A stretch of DNA of 64,000 bases from Ascaphus truei (GCA_036426205.1 CM071570.1:3857908-3921907), one strand, 5' to 3'. Positions 48,005 through 60,439 are shown, counted from the stretch's first letter. Notes: generated by a model from the letters alone, not told the origin. Numbers and translations are program-made.

Positions 48005-48896
48005 GTAAATCTATACATATTTAAAACCAGAGAAAGAACATAAAACACAGACAAAGCTCAGTTTTAGCACATCCAGTGAAACTCATACACGGTACAGTGC
48101 CTAAATATATATGTATAAATATCTATTAAGTAAAATGGTCTTTTAGTTTGACATTTTTGGCCAAAATTGTTGTAAGCCCCTGAGCCAACTTCACGGCAGA
48201 CCACAATTCAGGGGTCCCTAACGCTAATATAAATTCTTAATAACCTGTGTAATAACAGGAAGAATGATTTATAGTAAATCTGTCAATATTAGTTGCAAAG
48301 TTCTAAGTCTGATTGAAGCCTTTATTAACCTGTACATTACCAGGAAAAGCACTCTGTATTAGAGTTGTCACAACCATCCTGCAAGCAAACAAGTTCCCCT
48401 GTGTGGAAGATGCTATGGAGTGAGCCCTTAACCATTTAAATGTGGGAGGGGGTGAGCTTAAATTAAGTAGGAGGTTGCCACCCTCCAATCAGCCAAGACT
48501 AGCTGAAACACAATTGTAAAATATACTGGACACCTAACAAGCTCCTATTGAACCCCCAAAATAACCACAACATATATATAAGCATAGGAGTGTCACAGAG
48601 GAGTGCTACTGAGCATGGCAATATATATTTAAAACCAGAGATAGAACATAAAACACAGACAAAGCTCAGTTTTAGCACATCTAGTGAAACTCATACACGG
48701 TACAGTGCCTAAATATATATGTATAAATATCTATTAAGTAAAATGGTCTTTTAGTTTGACATTTTTGGCCAAAATTGTTGTAAGCCCCTGAGCCCCTGAG
48801 CCAACTTCACGGCAGACCACAATTCAGGGGTCCCTAACGCTAATATAAATTCTTAATAACCTGTGTAATAACAGGAAGAATGATTTATAGTAAAAT
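48005..48896 (+). repeat. Tandem partial dimer, family 3 locus 1 (period about 608 bp)
   Basis: 48005-48282 is repeated almost exactly at 48623-48896 (TTAAAACCAGAGA ... GGAAGAATGATTTATAGTAA). The intervening part corresponds to the missing half-unit seen at 51936-52590. Confidence 0.8.
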
Positions 48897-49275
48897 AAAT
48901 AGACAGCCCCTCATCCCCATATTTATGACATCATATCTTGGTCACATGATATGAAATCCACCCAAGATGAGAGATACAAATGAAAAGCTTAACAACGAAT
49001 GCTGAATAGTTTTGTCACCACGCAGGTGGCAAACACCCCTGGCACTAAACGTGTTAATAACAGCATGGTAATTTGGACAATTCAAACATTATGTACAGAG
49101 TTTTAAATTCTTAATTAAGTTCCCTCTAATGCAAAATTAAAGTACATTATACTAACCCTGAAATTAAATAGATCAACATTGTTTTACTTGAGTATTAAGT
49201 ATATGTTGGTTCCTTTAAGTCATAACTTTCTTTGGAGTATATTAGATGTATATAAGAAGACGCCAAGCATAATTT

Positions 49276-50174
49276 TTAATTTTTTGTGGTTAAATGGGCT
49301 TTAGTGTTCAGCTCAGGTCTCATTAGGATAATATAGCACTTGGGAATGAAGATACAGCACAGAAGTCCTGCACTGGAGGACAGGATGGCAAATACCTCCA
49401 CAGCCACCATGTATTTGCCTTTGGTGCTCAGATATGCTGGGATAAAGGAGACCCAAACACTGCAGAACACCAGCATGCTGAATGTGATATACTGAGCTTC
49501 ATTGAAAGTGTCTGGTAAGTTCTTTGCTAGGAATGCAACAATAAAGCTTGAGAAAGCCAAAAGTCCCATATAACTGAGGGCGAAATAGAATATAGTGATA
49601 GAGCCTTCATTACACTTTAATATCATCTTGCCAACTTCTGATTGGGTGTCATAGTCTTGAAATGGAGGAGAGTGGATTAGCCACACAATGCAAATCACAA
49701 CCTCACCCAGCGAGAGGAGGAGGACTAGATAGCTGGATACTCTGGTCCCCACCCACCTCCTCAATTTGCTGTCAGGTTTCATAGCATTAAAGGCGATGAC
49801 AACTGTGATTGTTTTTGACAGAACACAAGACACAGCAACAGTAAAAATAATCCCAAAAGCCACTTGCCGTAGCAGGCAGGTCACCTTCAGAGGACGACCG
49901 ATGAAAAGCAGAGAACATAGAAAACACAGCACAAGAGAGATAAGAAGGATGTAGCTGAGGTTCTGGTTATTGGCTCTTACAACTGGAGTGTCCTTGTGCT
50001 TGATAAAGATCACCAGCACTGCAACAGTGACAGCAGAAAAGGAAACAGCAAGGGCTGCAATACCGCCACCTAGTGGTTCCTCATAGGAAAGGAAATCTAT
50101 AATTCTTGGGATACACTTATCTCTCCTTATATTAGGCCAGTGATCCTCAGGGCACTTCAAACAGTTTTCCATAT
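49276..50174 (-). CDS. Vomeronasal type-2 receptor, terminal seven-helix exon (gene 2, partial)
   Basis: Minus-strand exon with acceptor TTGTCAG. Its first two bases complete an Asp codon, then [14 protein letters not shown] (last NCD3G cysteines), seven hydrophobic segments and the family C motif FIPKCY near the end. 298 full codons to a stop, no frameshift. It has the same phase and nearly the same length as exon 6 of gene 1 (899 versus 896 bp) and shares blocks such as ITVVIAFNA and [19 protein letters not shown]. Family role: membrane and G-protein-coupling domain of a chemosensory receptor. The five upstream exons were not found up to the window edge. They either lie beyond 64 kb, leaving an intron over 13.8 kb, or are lost. 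The clean acceptor and intact frame favour a real gene. Confidence 0.92.
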
Positions 50175-50419
50175 CTGACAAGAGAAAATAATTACAAATA
50201 TTTATAACATTACATTTTATGGAAACATTTCAAACAGTTTGCTTTGCATTAGCATCCATACCTCAGCATTACTAACGTGGGATCATTAAACATACAAATC
50301 GACAAGGTTCTGAGAACAGATATCTATACTCAATAAGCAAAAAATACACAACATGTTATTCGCCTCAAGCTTTCATCGCCAATGAACAAAAAAGAGCCTG
50401 CCAAAGAACCAACTGATGA

Positions 50420-50960
50420 GGGGCCTATTCTAGTTGCCTTGATAATTTCGCTGCTACATCGCAAGGTTTGGCATGTTTCCGCTGAATGGTTTGTCAGTTT
50501 AGTTATCATGGTATTCAGAAAGCTCAGTGACCACTCTGAAACCGTGAGGCAGGAAAATGCCCAAACCGTGCGGTCAGCAAGCTTCACTCAAAATTCTCCT
50601 TAGTGCGATTTGGCCCAGCTGCATAGAGAGAGCCGCCTCTCCCTGTACATATCTCGCAGGCGATCGCAGGGTTTTTATAAAAATGTTAATACTAGTGTAC
50701 TTGAGCAGGGGGCCTCAAGGAGCAGAACCGCGTTGATTTCAGGTCCAGGGACCCCTTGCTTCCCTGTTATGGGTTTCCTGTATTTCCTATAAATTTAAAC
50801 TTTATATGGGGATACCGGCACCCAATAACTGTGCCTGTATCTCGGGAAGCATGGAAGCATGATCTCAAATCAATGATGCTCTGCGCCAGAGACCCCCTGC
50901 TCATGCACACTAGTATTAACATTTTTTATAAAAACAGGTTAATTACCTTAGTGGGTATCC
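50420..50960. repeat. Relic of the 28322-type palindromic MITE
   Basis: GGGGCCTATTCTAG, ATCATGGTATTCAGAAAGC, GAGAGCCGCCTCTCCC and the GAGCAGAACCGCGTTGATTT core are shared with 28322-29116. The right end is lost. Confidence 0.6.
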
Positions 50961-51935
50961 GCTAAAGCAATGAAGGGGTTAAACGTGAATAGTCTTTTTA
51001 TTGGGGGCAGAGAGGGTGGATGAAGGGGGTAGTAGCCCAGGATGGGTGTTTAAGCCTGCCTGAAAGGTTGCGGGAGGAGTTAACCCTTTCACTACCATTG
51101 CGGTGGGAACCGCTATGGAAATGAAGGGGTAACCAGTCCCGCTACCCACCCGGTCAGCCTAAACATACACCTTGGGGCAACTACTCCCTTCACCCACTCA
51201 CTCAACCCCCTATAAACATAAATAAATACAACAACCCTAGTACCCTCCTCCTCTACCCTCAACAACCCCCCCACCCTCCCCCCAATACAAACAGTACAGT
51301 AATTGGTAAAATTACGCTTATCCAGATATGGATAATAGCTAATTTGCCTATTCTAAATAAAACATTAGCCAGCCAGCATAAATAGAGTAAATATCCTCTA
51401 TGTCCTCCGTTGGCAGGAAAGAACAATAAAAAATACAATCTAATGGCCCCTAACTCCTTAGAAATTTATAACCACTATAGTAATTAAGGGGTAAACCCCC
51501 CTCCCCCGATACCCACCCAGGAGGCCTAACCAACCACCTGGGGCCACTATCCCACCCTCTACCCATTGATTGGCACTGTGGTACATCATGCCCATAAAAT
51601 ATGGGAATGATAAGCCACTGTAGCAGTGAATGGGCAACAAGAAATAAAACAACCTCACCAAAAAGACTCAAAAATAAAATAAATACACAAGCACCTAAAC
51701 ACCAGAAGAAGAAAATAACTAAAAAGCCTAGCCAACACATCAATACAATTAATCTAACACCAAAAAAATAATGAAATTGACGTAATCCCAAAACACCACA
51801 ATAATACCATTAAATAAATACCTAACCAACAGAACAATTAAAGAAATGTAACCTCTAATCAATCCTAAAATGTAATAAAAACAAGACCTACAGTACAAAT
51901 ACATAACAATTTAGTCAAAACAATAAAATACACAG
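50961..51935. repeat. Hairpin repeat family, third block, and A-rich sequence
   Basis: Copies of GCGGTGGGAACCGCTATGG next to AATGAAGGGG and C-rich spacers (CCCAGGAGGCCTAACC), as at 18780 and 24400. Then AT-rich unassigned sequence. Confidence 0.45.
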
Positions 51936-52590
51936 AATACACAGATTCCCAACAAGCTCTGAGAAACCCCAACCGTTACCACATAATATATATATGCATA
52001 TAAGTGTCAAAAGGAGTACTAGTGGGCGTGGCTAAATGTATACAGCAAAAAAACAAAAATGCCCAAAGCTACTTCCAATGTGACAAAAATACACAGTGCA
52101 ATACCTATATATCTCTTGTAAAAAGGGTCATTTAGTTTAACCCTTTGGCCATAGCATCTTAAGCCTGCTGCCACTTACAAGGCATGACAAAGCAGGTCCT
52201 AACACTCACCTGGGTTAAAATTCTTATTTACCTGTATAATTACAGGAAGAATGATCTACATTGGATCTGACGTAACCTGGCAAAATGAAACTGACCTGCC
52301 AACTTGGAAATTGGGGTGGGGCAAGCTAAAACATTGGGAGGGAGGGGCCACTACCTTCCCATAAGCAACTGAGACCAGCTGTACACAGTTAGCAAATACA
52401 CAGATTCCCAACAAGCTCTGAGAAACCCCAACCATTACAACATAATAAATATATATGCATATAAGTGTCAAAAGGAGTGATAGTGGGCATGGCTAAATGT
52501 ATACAGCAAAAAACAAAAATGCCCAAAGCTACTTCCAATGTGACAAAAATACACAGTGCAATACCTATATATCTCTTGTAAAAAGGGTCA
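51936..52590 (+). repeat. Tandem partial dimer, family 3 locus 2 (period 459 bp)
   Basis: 51936-52130 is repeated at 52395-52590 (CACAGATTCCCAACAAGCTC ... TGTAAAAAGGGTCA). The same family as 48005-48896, but the duplicated part is a different portion of the unit. Confidence 0.8.
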
Positions 52591-53289
52591 TACAATAAAC
52601 AGAAATAGAAAAAATAACAATCAATTCAAAACAAGCATTTGCCAAAAAAATGCATTGTGTGTTACTGTATTTATCTGTACTCTAAAGAGGCACCGATCAA
52701 TAAAATTACATACATTCAAGATTTATCTTACATTTAGAATTCTTCGCCCTCCGAATCCCGGCATATCAGGAAGCTCTCAACCCGTGACATCATCCGCTGT
52801 CATCTCCGTGATGATCAGCATCAGTTAAAAAAAATCTTCTTTCTTCCATCTTCTTTTCTTATTTCCTTCTTTTCTTCCATCTTCTTTCTTTGTAATCTAA
52901 TGTGCCCCATGAAAAATCGAAAACGTATGTTGACTCGTCAGCATCTTAAGCTAAAATGAGACTGAACAGGCCTTATACTGAATAAGGCTTGTGACATCAC
53001 ATTTTAGGGTCAGATGGTACAGGTTCAATCCGATTGGATGCTGTATCATGTGACAGGCTTTAAAAAAAATAAGAGTATGATGTCATCTCCAAGGGAGATA
53101 CTTCACATCCTTAAAACCACATGGCTGATATCACGGTACTACAGCCAATGGGATTGAAGACAATACCATTGGTTCCTGTACCATGTGATATGTTCCATTT
53201 TTTAACAAAGGATGTGACATCACTTTAAGGGATTACTGTATGTCACATCCATAACAAAATAAAAATAAATTTAAAAAGACTGTAACATG

Positions 53290-53929
53290 TGTGGCAGGAC
53301 GGCCTCGCGGCGGGGTCAGTAATACGCTAGACACGATGGGAAACTTTAAACACTAGTGGTTTATTAGCCACAACCAAAATAAGTACGGGTGCACTGTCCC
53401 TTTAAGAAACTACTTTCTTGAAAATTAATGCCTAGTCCCGTTAGGGACACTGACTCACTTCTTGAGCCCTTACTAACAGGACAGCCAGCTAATCTGGTCA
53501 TGCCCAAAACATGCTACACAAAGGATAACCGATACATATAAGAATAAAGTCTTATCTGTTTTGCCGCTCCAGTAGCAAACAGGAACACGGTTCCGGGGAG
53601 CAGGCTGTGTGGAGCCTCGCAGCGATCTTGATCTTTATCCTGGGTTGGGGTCCCAGCTGGTCCCAGCAGCCTAGCTCCTCGCAGGACTGGGGGACCAGAG
53701 CAACAGCAACTGCTTCCCAGCCGGGAGAGTTCTCTCCACCTTCCTGTGGAAAAACAATCTCACTGTGTGTGTGTCACTTCCTGCTTTTAAACCTGCAGTC
53801 TCTCAGGCCTCCTGCTTAATTAGGCTGCAGGTGTGCTTCTTTCTATCTGAGGAGATTAACACTCTGTGAACTGGCTGCAGCGTCTCTCCATTCACTATTC
53901 CAGCCTACTGAGTCAGTGACTCTGTCACA
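53290..53929 (+). mobile_element. Solo LTR, 640 bp, 4-bp target duplication CATG
   Basis: Starts TGTGGCAGGACGG, ends GACTCTGTCACA, and is flanked by CATG (53286-53289, 53930-53933). AATAAA at about 53546. Confidence 0.75.
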
Positions 53930-54031
53930 CATGATACAGCGTCCAATCGGATTGGACCTGTACCATCTGACCCTAAAATGTGACGTCACCGGCCTTATGT
54001 AAGTCCTGTTTCGTCTCATTTTAGCTTAATA

Positions 54032-54364
54032 CAGGCATACCCTGGTTTAAGGACACTCACTTTAAGTACACTCGCGAGTAAGTACATATCGCCCAATTGG
54101 CAAATGGCAGCTCATGCATGCGCCTGTCATCACGTCCTGAACAGCAGTACCGGCTCCCTACCTGCACCGAAGCTGTGCGCAAGCGGGGAGACTATAGAGC
54201 CTGTTACAAATGTGTTATTTACATTAGTTATGCATGTATATGAAGATTGCAGTACAGTACATGCATCGATAAGTGGAAAAAAAGGTAGTGCTTCACTTTA
54301 AGTACATTTTCGCTTTACATACATGCTCCGGTCCCATTGCGTACGTTAATGCGGGTTATGCCTG
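54032..54364. mobile_element. 333-bp TA-flanked MITE
   Basis: Ends CAGGCATACCCTGG / CGGGTTATGCCTG, flanked by TA. The left foldback arm shows the same site without the insertion. Confidence 0.88.
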
Positions 54365-55289
54365 TATGCCGATGAGTCAACATCCGTTTTTGATTTAACA
54401 TGGGGAATGGATTACAAGGAAAGATGATTCAAGATGGCAGAAAACAATTACAGAAGATGAAAGAAGATGGAAAAAATTATGCTGATCGTCACCGAGGATG
54501 GCTGCGAATGATGTCTTTGGTTGAGAGCTTCCTGATACGCCTAAATTCTGAGGGTGAAGACTTCCAAAGGTACTGTAAGACAAATATTGAATGTATGTAC
54601 AGTAATGGTCTTTTTTCAGGTTTTTTTATTTAATTTCTTTTTTTTAATTTTTTTATTGCCCATTTACTGCTAATGTATTAATCTGTGTCCGTTTAGGGTA
54701 AACATTAATACAGTGATAGCCAATGCATTGTTGGGCAAATTCTTGCTTTCTATTGAGTGTTATTTTTTTAATTTCAGTTTATTGTTTATAATACTGTACA
54801 TTGTTTGTCATTTTCATGGCTTGGTTTTATTATTGTTTCCGATAGTTTAGTGTTTTTAATGAATTATTTTATGGGTTGGCTCCTGCTTTCAATTGGTGGT
54901 GATAGATAGGAGAATAAACTCCCGAATACCGTGCTCAGCTAGGTGGGAATCTTTGCAAAGATTATATGCAGATATTGTATGAAGATAATGTTCTAATATC
55001 CAGGAGGGAACAATCTTCTATGGTATGTATACCGTTTAATCCATGAGATTAACCCCTTCCTGTGTCTGCGGGACCTGTATCTCCAGGTGAAGTCAGTAAT
55101 GAATATCTGACTACCTGAGAACAATGTATAGTCCCCTAGGAAGCATATGGGTACATAAGGATTAGCCCCCAGCCGTTGTGAACAGACTGGGGTACTCACG
55201 GTTGTAGAGGTGGATGTTCCTTCAGCGTGCGTCACGCTAATGATCAGCATATGTTGAAATCCTCAAAGAGGTAGGAGCGGAGCACAGCG

Positions 55290-55420
55290 GAATGGATGCA
55301 GGGGCTGAACACCAGGGTAAGTAAAAATCCTTTATTCCACGATCAACATCATGGTGGTGGATAGACAAACTTCTCTTACGCGTTTCAGGCTTTCGCCCTT
55401 TGTCAAAGAGGTTCTCGTAT
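55290..55420 (-). other. Hairpin-GAAACG motif and downstream polyadenylation-like signal
   Basis: Minus strand: TTTGACAAAGGGCGAAAGCC, then TGAAACGCG, then AATAAAGGATTTTTACTTAC about 50 bases on. Closely parallels the motif at 22616-22645. Confidence 0.45.
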
Positions 55421-55425
55421 GGACC

Positions 55426-55513
55426 CCCAAACACCTGTGGGAACCACCTGGGGGCCTCCAGACACCCATGGGATTCACCCATGGGCCCCTAGACACCAAC
55501 AGGAACCACCTGA
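55426..55513 (+). repeat. Minisatellite, left part
   Basis: Imperfect units of CCCCCAGACACC + TGTGGGAACCACCTGGG. Continues after the family 2 element at 59670. Confidence 0.75.
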
Positions 55514-58500
55514 TGTGATGGTGAAGGAGTTAACCAGGCTCATCAATAAAGGTTAAGCCCACTTGGTTAACCCTGACCCGTGTGTTGGGGTCCTAGAGTG
55601 CCAGCTCTGGGACCCATATGTAAAAACATACATTGCTGAGACTGTGTGGAACTTTTGCGACATTAAAGATCTATTTGTCTTTTACCTTTACTTGGGTGCT
55701 GGGATCGGGAGATTTCTAGGCTGTAAGTTTCAGTGTAGGTTTGTTGGAGAAAGTCTTTTCAGAATGTGGCTATGTATCGGGGTTCCAGAGTTATGGGATA
55801 CCCCAAAAGTTGTATTCGGGAATTGAATGAGGTTCTCGAATACAGCCAAGCACATTACTGTGCCAAACTCTGACTCTGAAAGCACTATTAGAACTCACCG
55901 CCAGGATCCCTGCTGCAGCACCATCCAGACAAGGTAAATGGGTATGAAGGGGATAAACTATATCTGCAGCTATACACAGAGTCCCTAATGTAGCAAGGGT
56001 TATTTTTCTAAAGTGTGCCAAGAATGAGGCTAGTGAATGTAGGTGATTTATAAACTCACTCCATCCCTGACACCAGAATAGGAACGTACATCTTTTAGCA
56101 CACAGAAAACAGAACACAATATATTTTATTAAATGGTTATATTTTTAATAGGTATATATATTGATAACCTGTATATGAACTGAGGTATTTCCAAGTCGTG
56201 GATTCTGGAAAACCCAGATGGCTACCAAGCTTGGTGCCTCTATGTCTGTGCGGAGTCTGTACTTGAAAGCCTCAGGGATGCCAAGGTGTTAGAACAGGAG
56301 GGGTACTGCAGTTCTGCGTGAGTAACTACATCCTGGGCTTACATAAGGCTATCCGGCAACCATTTGCCAGAACCCAGATTCTTTGGAGCCTGAGCAGTGG
56401 GTGGGCTAAGTATGCAAAAAGGCAGAGGTGTCAGGTTGGCGCATGCCCCTTTACAGACTGAGAAAATGTGCCCTCCTTGCTTTACAATACCGGCAAATCG
56501 GTGATTGGCTGGCAGGAGAATTCCCACACTCTGATAGGCTGCACAAGTTAGTGAATGAGAGCCTGCAGCAAATCCGGAGCGCAGATTCCAAGCACCAAAC
56601 CAACAACAGCAAATTCAAGGATGCTCTGGACTGAATAGATGCAAGCCGGCTTCAAGGATTTTGAACTCAGAAAAGTTTCTAAGTCCCGCTTTTGAGAATG
56701 TAGCGGCCGCGTCTGGCATTGCATGCCGAAATCAGTTCCAGGACATTTGTGAGTAACTACTGGTAAAGGAAAAGTGCTCCTAAAGAGGTATTTTTGTGAA
56801 TTTCGTTCCGAGCATAGATTTATTCGTTAGCCATGTTCTCATGAGTGAGATTCTCGGAAACAGCTAAGCACATTGCTACGCCAAACTCTGACTCTGAAGG
56901 GGCTTTTACGACTTGCCGCCAGGATCCCTGCTGCAGCATCATACAGACAAGGTAAATGGGTATGAAGGGGTTAAACTGTATCTGCAGCTATACAGGGAGT
57001 CCCTAGTGTAGTAGGGGTTCCCAAGTATAGCACAGGTACCCAGATCATGCCCAGGTGACCTGAACCTAGTGTTGGGGTTCAGGGGGATGCTCCAGCTAAG
57101 TGATAAAGCTGAGCATGATTGTAGTGTCTAAAAGTTTTAAAAGTTATTTTTCTAAAATGTGCCAATAATGAGGATAGTGAATGTAGGTGAATTATACACT
57201 CACTCCATGCCTGACACCAGTATAGGAATGTACATATTTTAGCACACAGAAGACAGGACACAATATATTTTATTAATTGGTTATATTTTTAATAGGTATA
57301 TATTGCTAACCTGTAACCACATTCTGGGCTAACACAAGGCTATCCGGCAACCATTTGCCAGATCCCAGACTCTGTGGAGCCTGGGCAGCGGGTGGGCTCA
57401 GTATGCAAAGAGGCAGAGATGCTAGGTTGGAGCATGCCCCTTTACAGACTGAGAAAAGGTGCCCTCCCGGCTTTACAATACCAGCAAATCGGATGGATTC
57501 CCACACTCTGATAGGCTGTACAGGTTAGTGAATGAGATCTTGAAAGCCTTAAGAGAGCTTGCAGCCAATCAGGAGCGCAGATTCCAAGCGCCAAACTAAC
57601 AGCGGCAAATTCAAAGATTCCCTGGACTGAATAGACGCGAGCCAGCTTCAAGGATTTTAAACTCAGGAAAGTTTCTAAGTCCCGCTTTTGAGAATGTAGC
57701 AGTCGCGTCTGGCATTGCATGCCGAAATCAGTTCCAGGACTTTTGTGAGTAACTACCGGTCATGGAAAAGAGCTCATAAAGAGGTCATGTTTGCGAATTT
57801 CGTTCCGAGGATAGATTTATTCGTTTGCCCCGTTCCCAATATCACGGTAGACAGAACTTTTAACACCAAAATTACCCGAATCCTTTGACTGAGTAATACA
57901 AGAGATAAAATAAATTGTGAATGAACACACACACAATAGCTTACAAAACACTTGAAATACACTTACTTGGATGAGGCAAAACGAAATCTTCTACTTCCAA
58001 AACAAAATCTTTAGAAATAGTGTCTCTAGGCAAAATTTCCCAGGAGCGGAAGTTGTGCGCAAACAAAGACGAAAACAGTGTTTAGCTATTGGCGCGCTCA
58101 ACCACTGTTTCTCCGCAAAGAGCTGCTTTCCTCGTTCTACCGCCGTAGAATTGGTTCTGAATTCCTTAGTTCTTACGAACTACTGAAGCTTGTACAAATC
58201 TTAGTTGCAATGTTAAATCTTTTTACAGAATGAAACTTTCACTACATGATGAATCTGACTCCCAATCGGCTGCAGGGATTCTTATACAGTAGAAAACCCC
58301 TATCTGTAACCTCTGCGGCCAAACTCTGCGTGGGAACTAATATTCCCACCTATCCCAGAGTTGCCCATACTTGGCAAACCTGGAAGAGGGGCTTCTAAGT
58401 TTGCCATGTGCATGCGCGGACCTCACACCTCTGCCGCTTAGCATACTAGAGCCCTCCCTTACCTGGCAACATTTTGTCTGAGCTGGCCTGACATCTGGCC

Positions 58501-59664
58501 CATTTGCCCGGACATTTACTAAGGTGGGGATACTTGTATTACCCCTCCACACGTCACACTTTATTTGGCTAAATATTTTCAACTACAGACTTTTTCAGAC
58601 ACTGTGGAAACAAACCAGTTGGGTGTCTTAGAAGTCTGAGTTACATATACATTGCTCACCTCACAGGAATTTCCTGCTATACACTTCTAAAGTACCGTAA
58701 TCACAACTTAAGTGTTTTCCTCTGTTCCGGCCTCCTGAATGAAAATCCCCTTATGCCTGTAATGTTGGAACAATTAAAATAGGGGGACTTTCATTCATCA
58801 ATTTTTATATAACTTTATATAAATTGCGCTTTAACCATTTTCATTATCCCAGCAGTTCTCAGAGTGAATCTCAGCGTGCTAGAACCTTCCTAGCAGAAGT
58901 TAGCTAAAAGACGTGTTGTTGGCTGCTGGGTTTTAAAACCATTTTTCCTTTGCCCGGCTACAGGGAAACACTGCTATAGTAATACATTTCATAATAGAAA
59001 TAACATTATTCTTGCCACCTTATACCTGGTGGGAGATACACTGAACCCCAACCTGGGTTCTGTTTTTTTTGGGTATATCCCGGGGGACTGTGAATGTGAT
59101 TCCTTCCCCTGCCCGGTCTTACTGTTCTGGTCTTTGCTGAAGCAGGGAGATTTGGCGGTGACTGCAAACTGCATTCTAGGGAGGATTTTTTCCGGTGGTC
59201 TGTGTTCCTCATGTCCTCTGGAATCTGGGGGGGATTCCGGAGTACATGTTTCGGTGTAACCAGCAACACTGGCCACCTTCTATCCAAACAAACCCTGACA
59301 ACATTTTTCCGTAAAATCACCCGTGAAGCTCACGCCCTGCACCTGTCCGCTGGTTGGCACTCCTGGAACAGAAAAATGCACATACATCTTTATAACAAAT
59401 GCAGTTACATGCCATGATTGGGTTGAAGTGCTGACAATCACAACTCCCCAATATGGCTTAGGGGCACCCTGCCTGGCAAAATACCTTTATTTACTGGCCT
59501 GGGTAGCTCTTCACCGTCACACCCAGTAAGTGTGTTAACCTTGTAAATTGTGTTACATTGTGTGTCTTTTCGTGAAATAAATGACAATTTATTTTACCTC
59601 CTTGTTTCGCTCAATCAATGATCCCGGTATAAAATGGTGTTAATAAACCTTGTCAACCGTGACA
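55514..59664 (+). mobile_element. LTR-like element, family 2 copy B, about 4.15 kb, inside a minisatellite
   Basis: Starts TGTGATGGTGAAGG and ends GTCAACCGTGACA, like 4283-5390. Minisatellite sequence lies on both sides. Flanking 5-mers CCTGA and CATGA match at 4 of 5. No recognisable gag or pol. 57880-59520 has no assignable features. Confidence 0.5.
55833..57850 (+). repeat. Tandem duplication of about 1 kb inside family 2 copy B
   Basis: 55833-56846 and 56847-57850 share GCCAAACTCTGACTCTGAA, CAGGATCCCTGCTGCAGCA, TATATTTTATTAA.TGGTTAT and TCTGGCATTGCATGCCGAAA in the same order and orientation. Confidence 0.85.
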
Positions 59665-59669
59665 CATGA

Positions 59670-59780
59670 GGGCCCCAGAAACCAGTGGGGCCCACCTGAG
59701 GACACCCAGACATCCACAGGGACCACCTGGGGACCCATTGGGGCCCCCAGACACCTGCGGGGACTACCCAGAGACACTTG
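59670..59780 (+). repeat. Minisatellite, right part
   Basis: GGGACCACCTGGGGACCCA and related units, the continuation of 55426-55513. Confidence 0.75.
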
Positions 59781-59827
59781 CCAGCCTCTGGAATCAATCA
59801 TGTGTATTAAAAAAATTATGGTTTTAT

Positions 59828-59846
59828 GGGGGGGGGGGGGGGGGGG
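59828..59846 (+). repeat. 19-base G run
   Basis: Uninterrupted Gs followed by further G clusters; quadruplex-prone and of uncertain exact length. Confidence 0.9.
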
Positions 59847-59879
59847 CAAGGGGGTGGGTTGTGTATTTGTGGGTAGTAC

Positions 59880-60015
59880 ATATTGTAATGTTTATTGGAG
59901 GCAGAGGGGGTAAATGAAGGGCCAAGTACCTGCTTCACTCACCCCCTGCCCCCAATAAAGCTGCTGTTGTTCTTTTACCCCTTCATTACCTTAGCGGTTA
60001 GACGCAAAGGTAATT
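59880..60015. repeat. Copy of the TTAGCGG hairpin repeat
   Basis: CTTCATTACCTTAGCGGTTA GACGCAAAGGTAAT, same family as 18780, 24130 and 50950. Confidence 0.5.
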
Positions 60016-60439
60016 AAGTTGACTGTTAATGCATTTTCATCCTTAGTGACACTTTACTCTGGATTGTTAGATACAATAACAGTTGTAGTTATGCCACAAA
60101 ATAGTAGTGGATGCTGCAAATTCAACAGGCAGCAATCTGCTATCTGTAACTGCTATCGTGGAAATACCCCAGTGTGCGTTGACTCTTTGTAATGTGGTAA
60201 AAGTTTAGAGAAAGTAAATCTTGGAAATACTGTATACACAATTCACGGTCATTTAAAACAACCAATGAAAGGGTGCAGAAAAATGTAAGCGGACGCATTT
60301 ATTGGACACTCCATCATTAGCAAATTAAGCATTATGAGGCTAAAGCATTTCACTCACTCTTCAAAGTTCAGTTCTTTTAGTGCAAATGTCTAATGAAGAA
60401 TAATTTTAATTGTTTTTGAAGAGCACAGCAAATACAGCA

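Larger units (their letters stand above)
52705..54604. mobile_element. Foldback element with nested LTR and MITE insertions
   Basis: Arms at 52705-53065 and 53930-54604 are inverted copies (TATCAGGAAGCTCTCAACC near 52765 versus its complement near 54525; CCAATCGGATTGGA near 53943). A solo LTR sits in the loop and a TA-MITE in the right arm. The right arm has TACAGTA/TACTGTA where the left arm has TA, twice. Confidence 0.8.

Noticed and set aside
59650..59917. Glycine-rich ORFs
   Set aside because: Created by minisatellite and the G run.
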